A stretch of DNA of 64,000 nucleotides. Source: Akkermansia massiliensis (GTDB taxonomy: Bacteria > Verrucomicrobiota > Verrucomicrobiia > Verrucomicrobiales > Akkermansiaceae). The stretch is taken from NCBI RefSeq assembly GCF_023516715.1, contig NZ_JAMGSI010000001.1, positions 1,302,001 through 1,366,000 on the forward strand, in the 5' to 3' direction. Position 1 is the stretch's first letter. Every line of letters starts with the position of its first letter. The position numbers and the translations under genes were made by a program. This document shows positions 48,934-57,419 of this stretch, piece by piece. The notes under the pieces are model-generated. The model was not told the origin of the DNA and did not search any database. It was given only the letters and a program-made list of their open reading frames with translations.

Positions 48934-51861
48934 ATGACAGTACCTCAAACCCCTGCCCTTCCGTCCCATTTCAACATAGGCGGCTATAGAATCACGGCGC
49001 TTGTAGAAAGCGGTCCGGATTATAACCTGTACCAGGCCATCTCCCCGGAAGGCCAGGCCGTCCTGATACGTGAATTCTGCCCCCAGGGCCTCGTCACCCG
49101 TGACCTGGCTACCGGGGAATTGTCCGCGGCCCCGGAAAACCGGGCTCAATTCTCCCAGGCGCAGGAAGCCTTTGAAACCCAGTACTCCGCCAATGCGGAA
49201 GGCAAGCTGAGGGGCTTCGGTACCGTGCTCTTCCTTTACCCGCTGGCACAGCCGCAGGCTCAAGCTCCGGCACAGCCCCAGCCGGCCGTTGCCCACGCCC
49301 AGGCCCTGCGCCCGGCCAAAAAGCCGCAGCAGCCCCAGCTCCGGAAGCCGGTAATCGGCGCCGTCACGCCCGGCGCGCCGCTGCCCAAGGTAAAGCGTTC
49401 CGGCGGCTTCCCCGTCATCACGGTCATCGTTACCGGAATGCTCGCCCTCTTCGGCTTCCTGGGCTACCAGATCCTCAAGGACAAAAAGGAACCCGTCGCC
49501 AAAACCGTGGCGCCCCCGGTAGTGGTTCCGCCCAAGCCCAAACCCAAGCCCGCTCCGCCCAAGCCGGAACCTGTGGTGGTTGCCCCGGAACCGGAACCCA
49601 TCGTCGTGGCGCCTGAACCGGAACCTGAGCCTGAGCCAGAACCGGTCGCGCCCGATCTTTCCCCCTCCCCGCAAGTCATCGCCATGGAAAAGGCGCTGCG
49701 GGAGGAAGCCATGGCCTCCAAGGGCAAATTTTCTGAAAAGCTTCTGGCTAAATACCCCCTTTACGCGGAAGCCTACGTGCGCGACTACGTGAAAAAGCGC
49801 GGCGGCACCTTCTCCCCGGACTTTGAAAAATGGCTGAAAAACACTAAGAACAACCGTGAAGTCTTCGCCATGTTCTTCCCGCCGGACCCCAGCGTCGCCA
49901 CCAATGTGGCCTTCATGATTGATGAACTGGGCCTGGAAATGACGGAAAAATACAACCAGCTCGTCCTGGCCTTTGCGGTGGGACGCCGCGAATTCGGCAT
50001 GGGCGCCTTCGACCTCACCCAGCAGGGCCGCTACATTGACGCCCTGGGCAAACTGAACGGCTTGAGGTCCTCCGGCGTCATGCCTCCGCCCGCGGACCTG
50101 TACTGCGCCGGCAAGCCCCCTGTGAACTGGTACGGAAACGCTCCGCGCACGGTGGATGAAGAATGCTACAAAAAGGTGGAAGCCTACCTGGACCGCAAGA
50201 AAATCACGCCCAAGCAGGCATGGATCAACAAATACCCCACGGTCTCGGAAATAGGGGACACCGCCATTACGGAAGGCAACCTGGCCGGCTTCCTGCACGA
50301 ATACCTGTACCGCCACGGCCAGCTGAGGCGCAAGAGGGACCCGTTCCCCACCCCGGTGGAATTCTTCACCTACCTGGTGGACAAATATGAAAACTGCAGC
50401 AAGCTGCGGGACGTGGACCACAAGCGCGTGGAATGGACCGGCGTGTCCCTGGAAGGAACGCCCTGGCCGGCCATGATGGCCCTCTCGGAAACGCGCCCCC
50501 TGCGGGAATGCGACAGCGTGTGGGAACGCTACATGGGCCAGCGCGGCCCGACGCGCCTGTGGCTGTACGGCCCCTACCGCATGGATGACGACAAGGAGCC
50601 GCCCATCCTGTTCAGCTTTGACCCTGATCCGGAATGGTCCCGGGAATCCAATGAACGCAAGCTTCATGAAGGCGGCGTTTGCGGCACCATGTCCCTCATC
50701 TCCCGCAACTCCCAGATTGCCCGCGGCATCCCCGCCGCCCCTGCCGGACAGCCCGGCCACGGCAACCTGATGACCACCAACTTCAACGGCAACGGCTGCT
50801 GGCTGAGCGTGGGCCAGAGCGTAGACACCCTGAAAGCCACCACGGGATTCTGGTACTTCCGGGACTCCAAGGCGCCGCGCACCGGGAATGCGGAATACCA
50901 GTCCGGACTGGCCCTGTCCATGAACATCGACTACGAGAAATTCATCGACAGCCGCTTCGCCATGAACATCTACAAGCTCGCGGGCGCGAACTCTTCCACG
51001 GAAGAGGCTCAAGACCCCTCCGGCACGCTGCCCAGGGAATTCACGCAGACCGCCATGAGAACCGTTCTCAAGGCCAACCCGTTCTACACGGAAGCCTGGT
51101 ACACGCTCTTCAAGCAGGCTCCCCAGGACCTCATGGGGGCCACCAAGATGGTGGATGAAGTACGTGAGGCCCTTCCGGACGGCATGGGCATCAGAAAGCT
51201 CTGGAAAACGCGCAAATACGTCTCTTCCGTAGGCCGCGGGGACAAAAACGGCAAGGAAATGCTGGCCAACCACGCCAAGGAATACGTCAATGTGCTCTGC
51301 TCCGTGATTCTGGAAAACGCCCTGAAGCAGGAACATGACTACAAGACCTTCCAGTGGGCGGACCTCATGTCCTGGCTCAAGTCCGAGTCCAAGCGCAACT
51401 CCTACCCGGAACCCCAGGCCGCCTACCAGATAGCCTATGCCAAGGCCCAGGGCACGGACAGGCTCAAGAGGACCGTGGACAGGGGCTTCAAGAAAGCCCT
51501 CAACTTCTACCGGGATGAAAACAATGCCCTGAACGCTCCCAAGGACGTGGATCAGGAGGAAATGTCCTTCTCCCTGGACGCCCTGTGCCTGGCCCTGCCC
51601 AAGGAGGAACTGATCCCCTGGATGAAAAACATGGTGGACACCTGCCCGGACGGGTTCAGGTACAAGCCCAAGAACAAGAAGGAAACGAAAATTCACCCCT
51701 TCTACAGTGCCCTGACGAAGAACTACATGTCCCTGGCCGACGGTACGGAAAAATCCCGCGTCAAGAAGGAGATGAAGGACTCTTCCGCCAGGATTCTGGA
51801 ACTCTCCCAGAACAAGAAGGGCGACGGGGAAGGAACCTCCGGACGCCGCCGGAGACGCTGA
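48934..51861 (+). CDS. Large membrane protein with kinase N-lobe-like head and transglutaminase-like core
   Basis: A 975-residue paralogue, in its head, of the protein at 40681. Residues 1-108 match a kinase N-lobe (FNIGGYRITALVESG, then VLIREFCPQGLVTRDLATGE, ending GTVLFLYPLA), again with no Gly-rich loop and Arg in place of the beta-3 Lys. A membrane helix lies at about 155-180, then a Pro/Glu repeat linker (KPKPKPAPPKPEP, EPEPEPEPEP) to about residue 245. The large C-terminal part has GGVCGTMSLISRNSQIARGI followed by GQPGHGNLM. That is the Cys (583) and His (609) pattern of transglutaminase-like domains in Planctomycetes/Verrucomicrobia proteins. Function unknown. It is followed 15 bases later by hemW. 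Confidence 0.75.
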   Translation: MTVPQTPALPSHFNIGGYRITALVESGPDYNLYQAISPEGQAVLIREFCPQGLVTRDLATGELSAAPENRAQFSQAQEAFETQYSANAEGKLRGFGTVLFLYPLAQPQAQAPAQPQPAVAHAQALRPAKKPQQPQLRKPVIGAVTPGAPLPKVKRSGGFPVITVIVTGMLALFGFLGYQILKDKKEPVAKTVAPPVVVPPKPKPKPAPPKPEPVVVAPEPEPIVVAPEPEPEPEPEPVAPDLSPSPQVIAMEKALREEAMASKGKFSEKLLAKYPLYAEAYVRDYVKKRGGTFSPDFEKWLKNTKNNREVFAMFFPPDPSVATNVAFMIDELGLEMTEKYNQLVLAFAVGRREFGMGAFDLTQQGRYIDALGKLNGLRSSGVMPPPADLYCAGKPPVNWYGNAPRTVDEECYKKVEAYLDRKKITPKQAWINKYPTVSEIGDTAITEGNLAGFLHEYLYRHGQLRRKRDPFPTPVEFFTYLVDKYENCSKLRDVDHKRVEWTGVSLEGTPWPAMMALSETRPLRECDSVWERYMGQRGPTRLWLYGPYRMDDDKEPPILFSFDPDPEWSRESNERKLHEGGVCGTMSLISRNSQIARGIPAAPAGQPGHGNLMTTNFNGNGCWLSVGQSVDTLKATTGFWYFRDSKAPRTGNAEYQSGLALSMNIDYEKFIDSRFAMNIYKLAGANSSTEEAQDPSGTLPREFTQTAMRTVLKANPFYTEAWYTLFKQAPQDLMGATKMVDEVREALPDGMGIRKLWKTRKYVSSVGRGDKNGKEMLANHAKEYVNVLCSVILENALKQEHDYKTFQWADLMSWLKSESKRNSYPEPQAAYQIAYAKAQGTDRLKRTVDRGFKKALNFYRDENNALNAPKDVDQEEMSFSLDALCLALPKEELIPWMKNMVDTCPDGFRYKPKNKKETKIHPFYSALTKNYMSLADGTEKSRVKKEMKDSSARILELSQNKKGDGEGTSGRRRRR

Positions 51862-51876
51862 TTCCCGCCGCACCCC

Positions 51877-52986
51877 GTGCATCTTTACGTCCACATCCCC
51901 TTCTGCCACCGCATCTGCCCGTACTGCGCCTTCTTCAAGCACACGCCGGCCTCCACGGACATGAAGCTCTTCATCCGTGCGCTGGGGCGGGAGGTGGAAT
52001 CCCGCGCCGCCGCCCTGTCCACGGACCGCGGGGGGGAAACGGCCACGCTCTACTTTGGGGGGGGAACGCCTTCCATGCTCTCGGACACGCACCTGGGACG
52101 CCTCATGGAAACCCTGGACCGGCTCGTGCCCGTAGACAGGCTGGACGAATTCTCCTTTGAGGCCAACCCCGCCACCTTTACGGAAAAAAAAGTGCGCTTC
52201 TGGCGTAGCCTGGGCATGAACCGCGTCTCCCTGGGCGTGCAATCCCTGGACCCCGGCATTCTGCATCTGCTGGGACGCGAACACACCCCGGAACAGGCCC
52301 TGCACTCCGTGGAAATGCTGAAAAACGCGGGAATGCCCCATATCAACATGGACCTCATGTTCGCCATTCCGGGGCAAACCCTCTCCACCTGGGAAGCCAC
52401 CCTCAGGGAAGCCGTCCGTGCCGGAACGGACCATGTCTCCGCCTACAACCTCACCTATGAGGAAGACACGGAATTCTTCCGGAGCCTGCTGCGGGGGGAA
52501 AAAAGGCAGGATCCGGACGAAGACGCAGCCTACTTTGAACTGGCGGAACACATGCTGGAAGCGGCAGGCATGCAACACTATGAAACCTCCAACTACGCCC
52601 GGGAGGGCTGCCGCTCCCCCCACAACATGGCGTACTGGAAGGGTGAGGACTACGTGGGCATAGGCCCCGGCGCAGTCAGCACCATCAACGGCATACGGTA
52701 CTCCAACACGCGGGACACGGACGCCTACATACGCAGCACGCTGGAAAACGGCCTCCCCCTCTCCGAACAGGAACCCGTCACCGCGGAAGACTACCGCCTG
52801 GAACGCATTGCCCTGATGCTCCGGACGGATGAAGGGCTGCCATTGAAATATATCCTTCCGGAATCCCGCCCCCTGCTGGAACAATACCGGGAACTGGGCC
52901 TGGCGGACATTTCCCCGGAACAAAGGCTCATCCTGAAAGGCCGCGGCCGACTGCTCGTGGACGCCATTGCGGCGGAACTGTGCTGA
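51877..52986 (+). CDS. hemW: Radical SAM protein HemW (coproporphyrinogen III oxidase-like)
   Basis: A 369-residue radical SAM protein. It has YVHIPFCHRICPYCAFF with the CxxxCxxC cluster ligands, TLYFGGGTPSML, FEANPATFTEKKVRF, MNRVSLGVQSLDPGILHLLG and MDLMFAIPGQT. The C-terminal HemN-type domain includes YETSNYAREGC and VGIGPGAVS. HemW proteins bind or deliver heme rather than act as HemN, and the single Cys set with Phe after the last Cys fits HemW. The GTG at 51877 begins directly at the first strand. It is close behind the N-lobe-like protein gene. Confidence 0.9.
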   Translation: MHLYVHIPFCHRICPYCAFFKHTPASTDMKLFIRALGREVESRAAALSTDRGGETATLYFGGGTPSMLSDTHLGRLMETLDRLVPVDRLDEFSFEANPATFTEKKVRFWRSLGMNRVSLGVQSLDPGILHLLGREHTPEQALHSVEMLKNAGMPHINMDLMFAIPGQTLSTWEATLREAVRAGTDHVSAYNLTYEEDTEFFRSLLRGEKRQDPDEDAAYFELAEHMLEAAGMQHYETSNYAREGCRSPHNMAYWKGEDYVGIGPGAVSTINGIRYSNTRDTDAYIRSTLENGLPLSEQEPVTAEDYRLERIALMLRTDEGLPLKYILPESRPLLEQYRELGLADISPEQRLILKGRGRLLVDAIAAELC

Positions 52987-53205
52987 CGGAGGGGATTTTT
53001 CTTCTCAAAAGGCTGCGGTTCCCGGCATCCATGGAAGCCGGATGTTGAAATAATCAGGCATGAGCCATATTATTCTTGGCATTTCAATATCCAGAGGATA
53101 TTCTGTCCTATAGACAATGGTGTCTGCGTATTCGGATTTTAACTTCTAATCCCGGCTCTTCGGGAATGCATTTAAGAATAATCAGATCACTTGTCTTTTG
53201 ATCAT
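52987..53205. other. Gap between hemW and the RNA-binding protein gene
   Basis: A short CCGGC/GCCGG hairpin (53022-53041) follows hemW. The candidate promoter of the RRM gene lies at 53076-53104. The leader after it is about 95 bases with a CCCG/CGGG stem-loop, and a structured leader is common for cold-responsive RNA-binding proteins. Confidence 0.4.
53076..53104 (+). promoter_or_regulatory. Candidate promoter of the RRM protein gene
   Basis: TTGGCA (53076-53081) and TATTCT (53099-53104) are 17 bases apart, about 100 bases before the ATG. Confidence 0.45.
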
Positions 53206-53544
53206 ATGAACACAAAAATGTACGTAGGGAATTTGTCCTTCAATTCCACCGAACAGGACCTGAGGGATTTGTTTGGTTCCCATGGCGAAGTGACTGAAGT
53301 ATTCATTCCAACCGACCGTGAATCCGGAAGGCCCAGAGGTTTCGCATTCGTCACCATGGATTCCACCGATTCCATGAACGATGCCATTTCCGCCCTGAAC
53401 GGAAATGAGTTTCAGGGTCGCCCCCTGGTTGTCAATGAAGCCAAACCGCAGGCCAACACAGGCGGCGGCGGTGGAGGCGGTTACCGTGGCAATGGCGGCG
53501 GCGGCAGACGCGACAACAACGGCTATGGCCGCAACCGCCGCTAA
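53206..53544 (+). CDS. RRM-type glycine-rich RNA-binding protein
   Basis: A 112-residue protein with one RNA recognition motif. RNP2 is KMYVGNLSF (residues 4-12) and RNP1 is RGFAFVTM. A Gly/Arg/Asn-rich tail follows (from about residue 85). Such Rbp proteins bind single-stranded RNA and are often cold-induced in cyanobacteria and other groups. ATG 53206 is preferred, and a TTG at 53191 would add five residues. It is a single gene with its own promoter and terminator. Confidence 0.92.
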   Translation: MNTKMYVGNLSFNSTEQDLRDLFGSHGEVTEVFIPTDRESGRPRGFAFVTMDSTDSMNDAISALNGNEFQGRPLVVNEAKPQANTGGGGGGGYRGNGGGGRRDNNGYGRNRR

Positions 53545-53642
53545 CAGCGGTAAAATTGCGGGAAGAACATTCGCTTCTTCCTGATCACCACACTTCCAGT
53601 AAGGCCCGGCGCTTTCATGCTCCTGGCCTTATTATTTATACA

Positions 53643-53683
53643 AGGCTTCCCGGGAAAGGCCATTCTCCGGGAAGCCTCTTTTT
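53643..53683 (+). terminator. Intrinsic terminator of the RRM gene
   Basis: AGGCTTCCCGG (53643-53653) pairs with CCGGGAAGCCT (53667-53677) and is followed by CTTTTT. A TA-rich stretch on its left side could make it work for the convergent minus-strand unit too. Two further small stems lie before it: ACCGC/GCGGT, spanning the stop codon at about 53535-53551, and GGAAGAA/TTCTTCC at 53561-53581. Confidence 0.75.
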
Positions 53684-53787
53684 ATGGCTGCATGGAATCC
53701 CGGAGCGCTGCCTGCCCCGTGCGGCCTTTCATCAAGCCAGCCGCTTCACCGGACTATTCCTCACAACGGGAATGTCCTCCCCCCCGT

Positions 53788-54567
53788 TCAATCTATCTGG
53801 AACTGGCGCGCCATTTTTTTCAGCCACCAGTCCCGGTGCCGCATTTCATCCCTGCTGCGTTCCAGTTCCCGGAGCTCGCTGCCGCGCAGCCCTCCCTTCA
53901 TGTACCGTTCATCCAGCTTGCGCGCCTCCACCCGCGTATCCTTCCGCAGGGCCTTGTAAAACTGGGCTCCCGTTACCAGCCCGCTGGCGGCTCCCCCCTG
54001 GCCCACCAGGTTCATGTAAAGCTTCCTCAGCCTGTTGTAATCCTCCACCACCCGGTTGTATTTCAAAGCGGCGTACTGGTAGCGTTCCTTCCAGTCCTCC
54101 GGACCGGGATTGACCAGGCGGTCCTCCACGGAGCCGGGTTCCGGCGCGGGAGCCGGGGGAGCCTGTCCGCGGGAAGGCAGCGGCGTAAGCGGCGGAGGCT
54201 GGGGAACGGGGCGACGGCTCGTCCCGGGAATGCCATTGCCCGTCATGGAAAGGGGGGAACGTTCCGTCAGCAGGCTGTCCATGCGCATCTGCTCCAGCGT
54301 TTCCAGCAAATGGGCACGCTCCTTTTGCAGGGAAGCATTCGCATCGCGTTCTTCTGAAAGCGACTCTTTCAGCGTCCGCATGCCGCCGGACATTTCCGAA
54401 TAAATCAGCGCATACGCCCCGATGCACCCCAGCAGAAAGCCCAGGCCCAGCATGATTCCCCTCTCCCGCCACGGTCCGGGACTGCGTTCCGGAGCCGGTT
54501 CCGGAACGTCCGGCTCCGGCTCATGGGAAACAGTCAGGTAGTGTTCCAGCGGGCCCTCGTCAGGCAT
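53788..54567 (-). CDS. Unrecognised single-pass membrane protein with coiled coil
   Basis: A 259-residue protein of unknown function. A Pro/Glu-rich cytoplasmic N-terminus of about 35 residues precedes one membrane helix (IMLGLGFLLGCIGAYALIYS, about 38-57). A coiled coil follows (about 60-100, MRTLKESLSEERDANASLQK), then a Pro-rich linker and a basic helical C-terminus (KLDERYMKGGLRGSELREL onward). The topology resembles divisome or envelope linkers, but no family is assigned. It follows serS by 36 bases on the same strand and is probably co-transcribed. Confidence 0.65.
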   Translation of the reverse strand: MPDEGPLEHYLTVSHEPEPDVPEPAPERSPGPWRERGIMLGLGFLLGCIGAYALIYSEMSGGMRTLKESLSEERDANASLQKERAHLLETLEQMRMDSLLTERSPLSMTGNGIPGTSRRPVPQPPPLTPLPSRGQAPPAPAPEPGSVEDRLVNPGPEDWKERYQYAALKYNRVVEDYNRLRKLYMNLVGQGGAASGLVTGAQFYKALRKDTRVEARKLDERYMKGGLRGSELRELERSRDEMRHRDWWLKKMARQFQID

Positions 54568-54603
54568 GGGCTTGATTCAGGGTTGGGACGTGAAAATGCC
54601 GGT

Positions 54604-55884
54604 TCAGCCCTGTTCCGGGCGGATGCTGTCCGCGCCGAAGTACGGCACGAGCGCTTCCGGAATGCGGATGGAGCCGTCCGGCTGCTGGCAGGTTTCCAGC
54701 AGGGCTACGTACAGGCGCGGCAGAGCCGTGCCGGAACCGTTCAGGGTGTGGCAGAACTGGTTCTTGCCGTCCGCGTCCTTGTAGCGCAGGCGCATGCGGC
54801 GCGCCTGGTAGTCCGTAAAGCAGGAGCAGGAGGAAACCTCCAGATACTGCCCCTGGCCCGGAGCCCATACTTCAATGTCATACGTCTTGGCGGAGGAAAA
54901 GCCGAGGTCGCCCGTGCAAAGTTCAATCACGCGGTAGTGAAGCTCCAGCTTCTGAAGAATGGATTCCGCATGGCTGCGGAGCACTTCCAGCTCCCGGAAG
55001 GAGTCTTCCGGCTTCAGAATCTGGACCAGCTCCACCTTGTCAAATTGGTGGACGCGGATCATGCCGCGGTTGATGCGTCCGGCGCTCCCGGCTTCCCGGC
55101 GGAAGCAGGGCGTGTACGCGGCCATCTTGATGGGCAGCTCGCTTTCCTGTAAAATGGTGTCCCGGTACAGGTTGGTCACGGGCACTTCCGCCGTGGGAAT
55201 CAGGAACATCTGCTGGTCTTCCGTGCCGTACATGTCTTCCTCAAATTTGGGGAGCTGCCCAGTGCCTTCCATGCACTCCCGCTTGACCACAAAGGGAACG
55301 CCCACTTCCTGATAGCCGTTCTCCCCGGTCTGCGTGTCCAGCAGGAAGTTGATCAGGGCGCGTTCCAGGCGCGCGCCCGCCCCACGGTATACCACAAAGC
55401 CGGAGCCCGTGATCCGCGCGCCGTCTTCAAAGGAAATCATGCCCAGGTTCGCGGCCAGCTCCACATGGTCCTTCGGGTTCTCAATGGCGGGTTTCTCTCC
55501 CCACAGCTTGACCTCCGGGTTGGCCGTTTCATCCGCGCCCACGGGGCATTCCGGATGCGGCAGGTTGGGAATGTTCATCAGCAGGGAGGTGAGCTGGGCG
55601 GAATTCTCTTCCGCCAGGCGGTCCAGCTCCCGGATGCGGTCCCCGATTTCGCGCACGCGCGCTTCAATGGAGGAGGTGTCCTCCCCCTTCTTCTTGAGCA
55701 TGCCGATCTGCTTGGAGGTGGCATTGCGCTCGGACTGCAAGGCCTGCTTTTCCGTCTCGGCATTGCGGCGCGCTTCATCGCACGCCAGAACGTCATCAAC
55801 AAGCTTCCACGCGTCTCCGCTGCGGGGCTTCAAACGCGCTTTCACTTCTTCCGGATTTTCTCGTATTACACGGATGTCGAGCAT
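54604..55884 (-). CDS. serS: Seryl-tRNA synthetase
   Basis: Class II synthetase of 426 residues that charges tRNA-Ser. MLDIRVIRENPEEVKARL begins the N-terminal coiled-coil arm (about residues 1-110). The catalytic core has GSGFVVYRGAGARLERALIN, LIPTAEVPVTNL, YTPCFRREAGSAG with RGMIRVHQFDKVE (motif 2) and NGSGTALPRLYVALLE (motif 3). ATG 55884 is the family start, and the extended reading upstream is unconserved. A terminator-like hairpin lies about 130 bases upstream on the leader side. Confidence 0.95.
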   Translation of the reverse strand: MLDIRVIRENPEEVKARLKPRSGDAWKLVDDVLACDEARRNAETEKQALQSERNATSKQIGMLKKKGEDTSSIEARVREIGDRIRELDRLAEENSAQLTSLLMNIPNLPHPECPVGADETANPEVKLWGEKPAIENPKDHVELAANLGMISFEDGARITGSGFVVYRGAGARLERALINFLLDTQTGENGYQEVGVPFVVKRECMEGTGQLPKFEEDMYGTEDQQMFLIPTAEVPVTNLYRDTILQESELPIKMAAYTPCFRREAGSAGRINRGMIRVHQFDKVELVQILKPEDSFRELEVLRSHAESILQKLELHYRVIELCTGDLGFSSAKTYDIEVWAPGQGQYLEVSSCSCFTDYQARRMRLRYKDADGKNQFCHTLNGSGTALPRLYVALLETCQQPDGSIRIPEALVPYFGADSIRPEQG

Positions 55885-56010
55885 AACGCGCACAGCTTGC
55901 ACTCCATCCCTCCGCCACGCAAGCCAAATGAACGGACTTTCATGGAAAAACTGCACCTGCAATAACGTGCCTTTTACTCCGGCGCGGCGCGGTTACTGCG
56001 GAAAAACACG

Positions 56011-56052
56011 CCGGGAGCGCCGCATGCCATGAAGCGCTCCCGGAGGCTTTTT
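56011..56052. terminator. Bidirectional terminator-like hairpin between serS and the alcohol dehydrogenase gene
   Basis: CCGGGAGCGC (56011-56020) pairs perfectly with GCGCTCCCGG (56034-56043). On the plus strand it is followed by AGGCTTTTT, and on the minus strand by GTGTTTTTC. The flanking genes point away from it, so it does not end either of them. It may attenuate the serS leader transcript. Confidence 0.5.
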
Positions 56053-56249
56053 GATGATAGCTGGAGAGACAGCGGAAGATTTGCTGAACAGTTTCCGGAA
56101 ACCACTGTTTTTATGCGTTTTCCCTGGATGCGGGAGTATTGCAAGAAGGGGCAAAAGGGGAATTTTTCTCCGTTTTCAGCAAGTTAATTCCCTTTCATTT
56201 TTATTTGTTCTTGAAGAGTTCAAACGGCAAAGGGTAGTGTAGGAGCACT

Positions 56250-57356
56250 ATGCAACAAACCGCACGCGCCGCTGTCCTGACAGCTCCCAAGACATTTGAA
56301 ATCCGTGAATACCCCATTCCCGCCATCGGGGATGATGAAATGCTGATCAAGGTGGAAGCCTGCGGCGTTTGCGGCACGGACGGCCACGAGTACAACCGGG
56401 ACCCCTTCGGCCTCTGCCCCGTGGTGCTGGGCCATGAAGGCACCGGGGAAATCGTCGCCATGGGCAGGAATATCACGAAGGACACGGCGGGCAATCCCCT
56501 GGCCCTGGGGGACAAGATCGTCACCTGCATCATCCCCTGCGGCACCTGTGACGCCTGCCTGAATACCCCGGCCCGCACCAACCTGTGCGAGAACGTGGGC
56601 GTGTACGGCCTGATGCCTGACGACGACGTGCATTTGAACGGCTACTTCGGGGAGTACCTGGTCATCCGCAAGGGTTCCACGTTTTTCAACGTTTCCGGCA
56701 TGACGCTGGACCAGCGCATTCTGGTGGAGCCCGCCGCCGTGGTGGTCCATTCCCTGGAACGCGCCAAGTCCACCGGACTGCTCAAGTTCAATTCCGTGGT
56801 GCTCGTGCAGGGCTGCGGCCCTATCGGCCTGCTCCAGATCGCCGCGCTGCGCACGCTGGGCATTGAAACCATCATCGCCGTGGACGGCAATGATTCCCGC
56901 CTGGAACTGGCTAAGGAAATGGGCGCCGCGCGCACGTATAATTTCACGCATTACGCGGACCTGGACGGCCTCCTTGACGCGGTGAAGAAAGATAACGGCG
57001 GCCGCCTGGCGGATTTCGTCTTCCAGTGCACGGGCGTAGGCAAGGCCGGGGCAAACGCCTGGAAGTTCGTGAAGCGCGGCGGCGGCCTGTGTGAAGTGGG
57101 CTTTTTCATGGACGGCGGGGAAAGCGTCATCAACCACCATTACGACCTCTGCAACAAGGAAGTGACCGCCGTGGGCTCCTGGGTGTATTCCCCGCAGGAT
57201 TACCCGACCACGTTCGACTTCCTGAAGCGCGCCTACGGCATCGGACTGCCGCTGACCAAGCTGATTTCCCACCGCTTCAAGCTGGATGAAATCACGGAAG
57301 CCCTGGAAACGAACGTCCAGATGAAGGGCATCAAGATTGCCGTCATCTGCGACTAA
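56250..57356 (+). CDS. Zinc-dependent alcohol dehydrogenase, medium-chain family
   Basis: A 368-residue MDR enzyme. It has the catalytic-zinc ligands in ACGVCGTDGHEYN and VVLGHEGTGEI, the structural-zinc Cys set in CGTCDACLNTPARTNLC, and a Rossmann motif VLVQGCGPIGLLQIAA. It resembles threonine/sorbitol dehydrogenase-like enzymes, so it probably oxidises or reduces an alcohol or polyol with NAD(H). Substrate is unknown. ATG 56250 has a GGAG site 8 bases upstream. It stands alone with a long, AT-rich leader. Confidence 0.88.
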   Translation: MQQTARAAVLTAPKTFEIREYPIPAIGDDEMLIKVEACGVCGTDGHEYNRDPFGLCPVVLGHEGTGEIVAMGRNITKDTAGNPLALGDKIVTCIIPCGTCDACLNTPARTNLCENVGVYGLMPDDDVHLNGYFGEYLVIRKGSTFFNVSGMTLDQRILVEPAAVVVHSLERAKSTGLLKFNSVVLVQGCGPIGLLQIAALRTLGIETIIAVDGNDSRLELAKEMGAARTYNFTHYADLDGLLDAVKKDNGGRLADFVFQCTGVGKAGANAWKFVKRGGGLCEVGFFMDGGESVINHHYDLCNKEVTAVGSWVYSPQDYPTTFDFLKRAYGIGLPLTKLISHRFKLDEITEALETNVQMKGIKIAVICD

Positions 57357-57379
57357 GCGGAAACTCTTTTTCTTACCTC

Positions 57380-57405
57380 AACGCCGTTCCTCCGGGAGCG
57401 GCGTT
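57380..57405 (+). terminator. Candidate terminator after the alcohol dehydrogenase gene
   Basis: AACGCCG (57380-57386) pairs with CGGCGTT (57399-57405), with an inner CTCC/GGAG. Only a weak T-tract (TTTCC) overlaps the end. It lies between convergent genes. Confidence 0.4.
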
Positions 57406-57419
57406 TCCAGAGGGGAACG

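Noticed and set aside
49501-49680. Repeat-like Pro/Glu coding stretch that could be taken for a DNA repeat array
   Set aside because: It is the in-frame linker (PKPKP, EPEPEP) of the protein at 48934, without spacer-repeat structure, so it is not a CRISPR or satellite array.
48730-52923. A 1397-codon open frame on the minus strand
   Set aside because: It spans the antisense of two clear genes (the N-lobe-like protein and hemW) and has the same low-information composition as other shadows.
56053-56249. Possible T-box or riboswitch in the AT-rich leader of the alcohol dehydrogenase gene
   Set aside because: Only a weak AACAG/CTGTT stem is visible. No conserved riboswitch core could be recognised.
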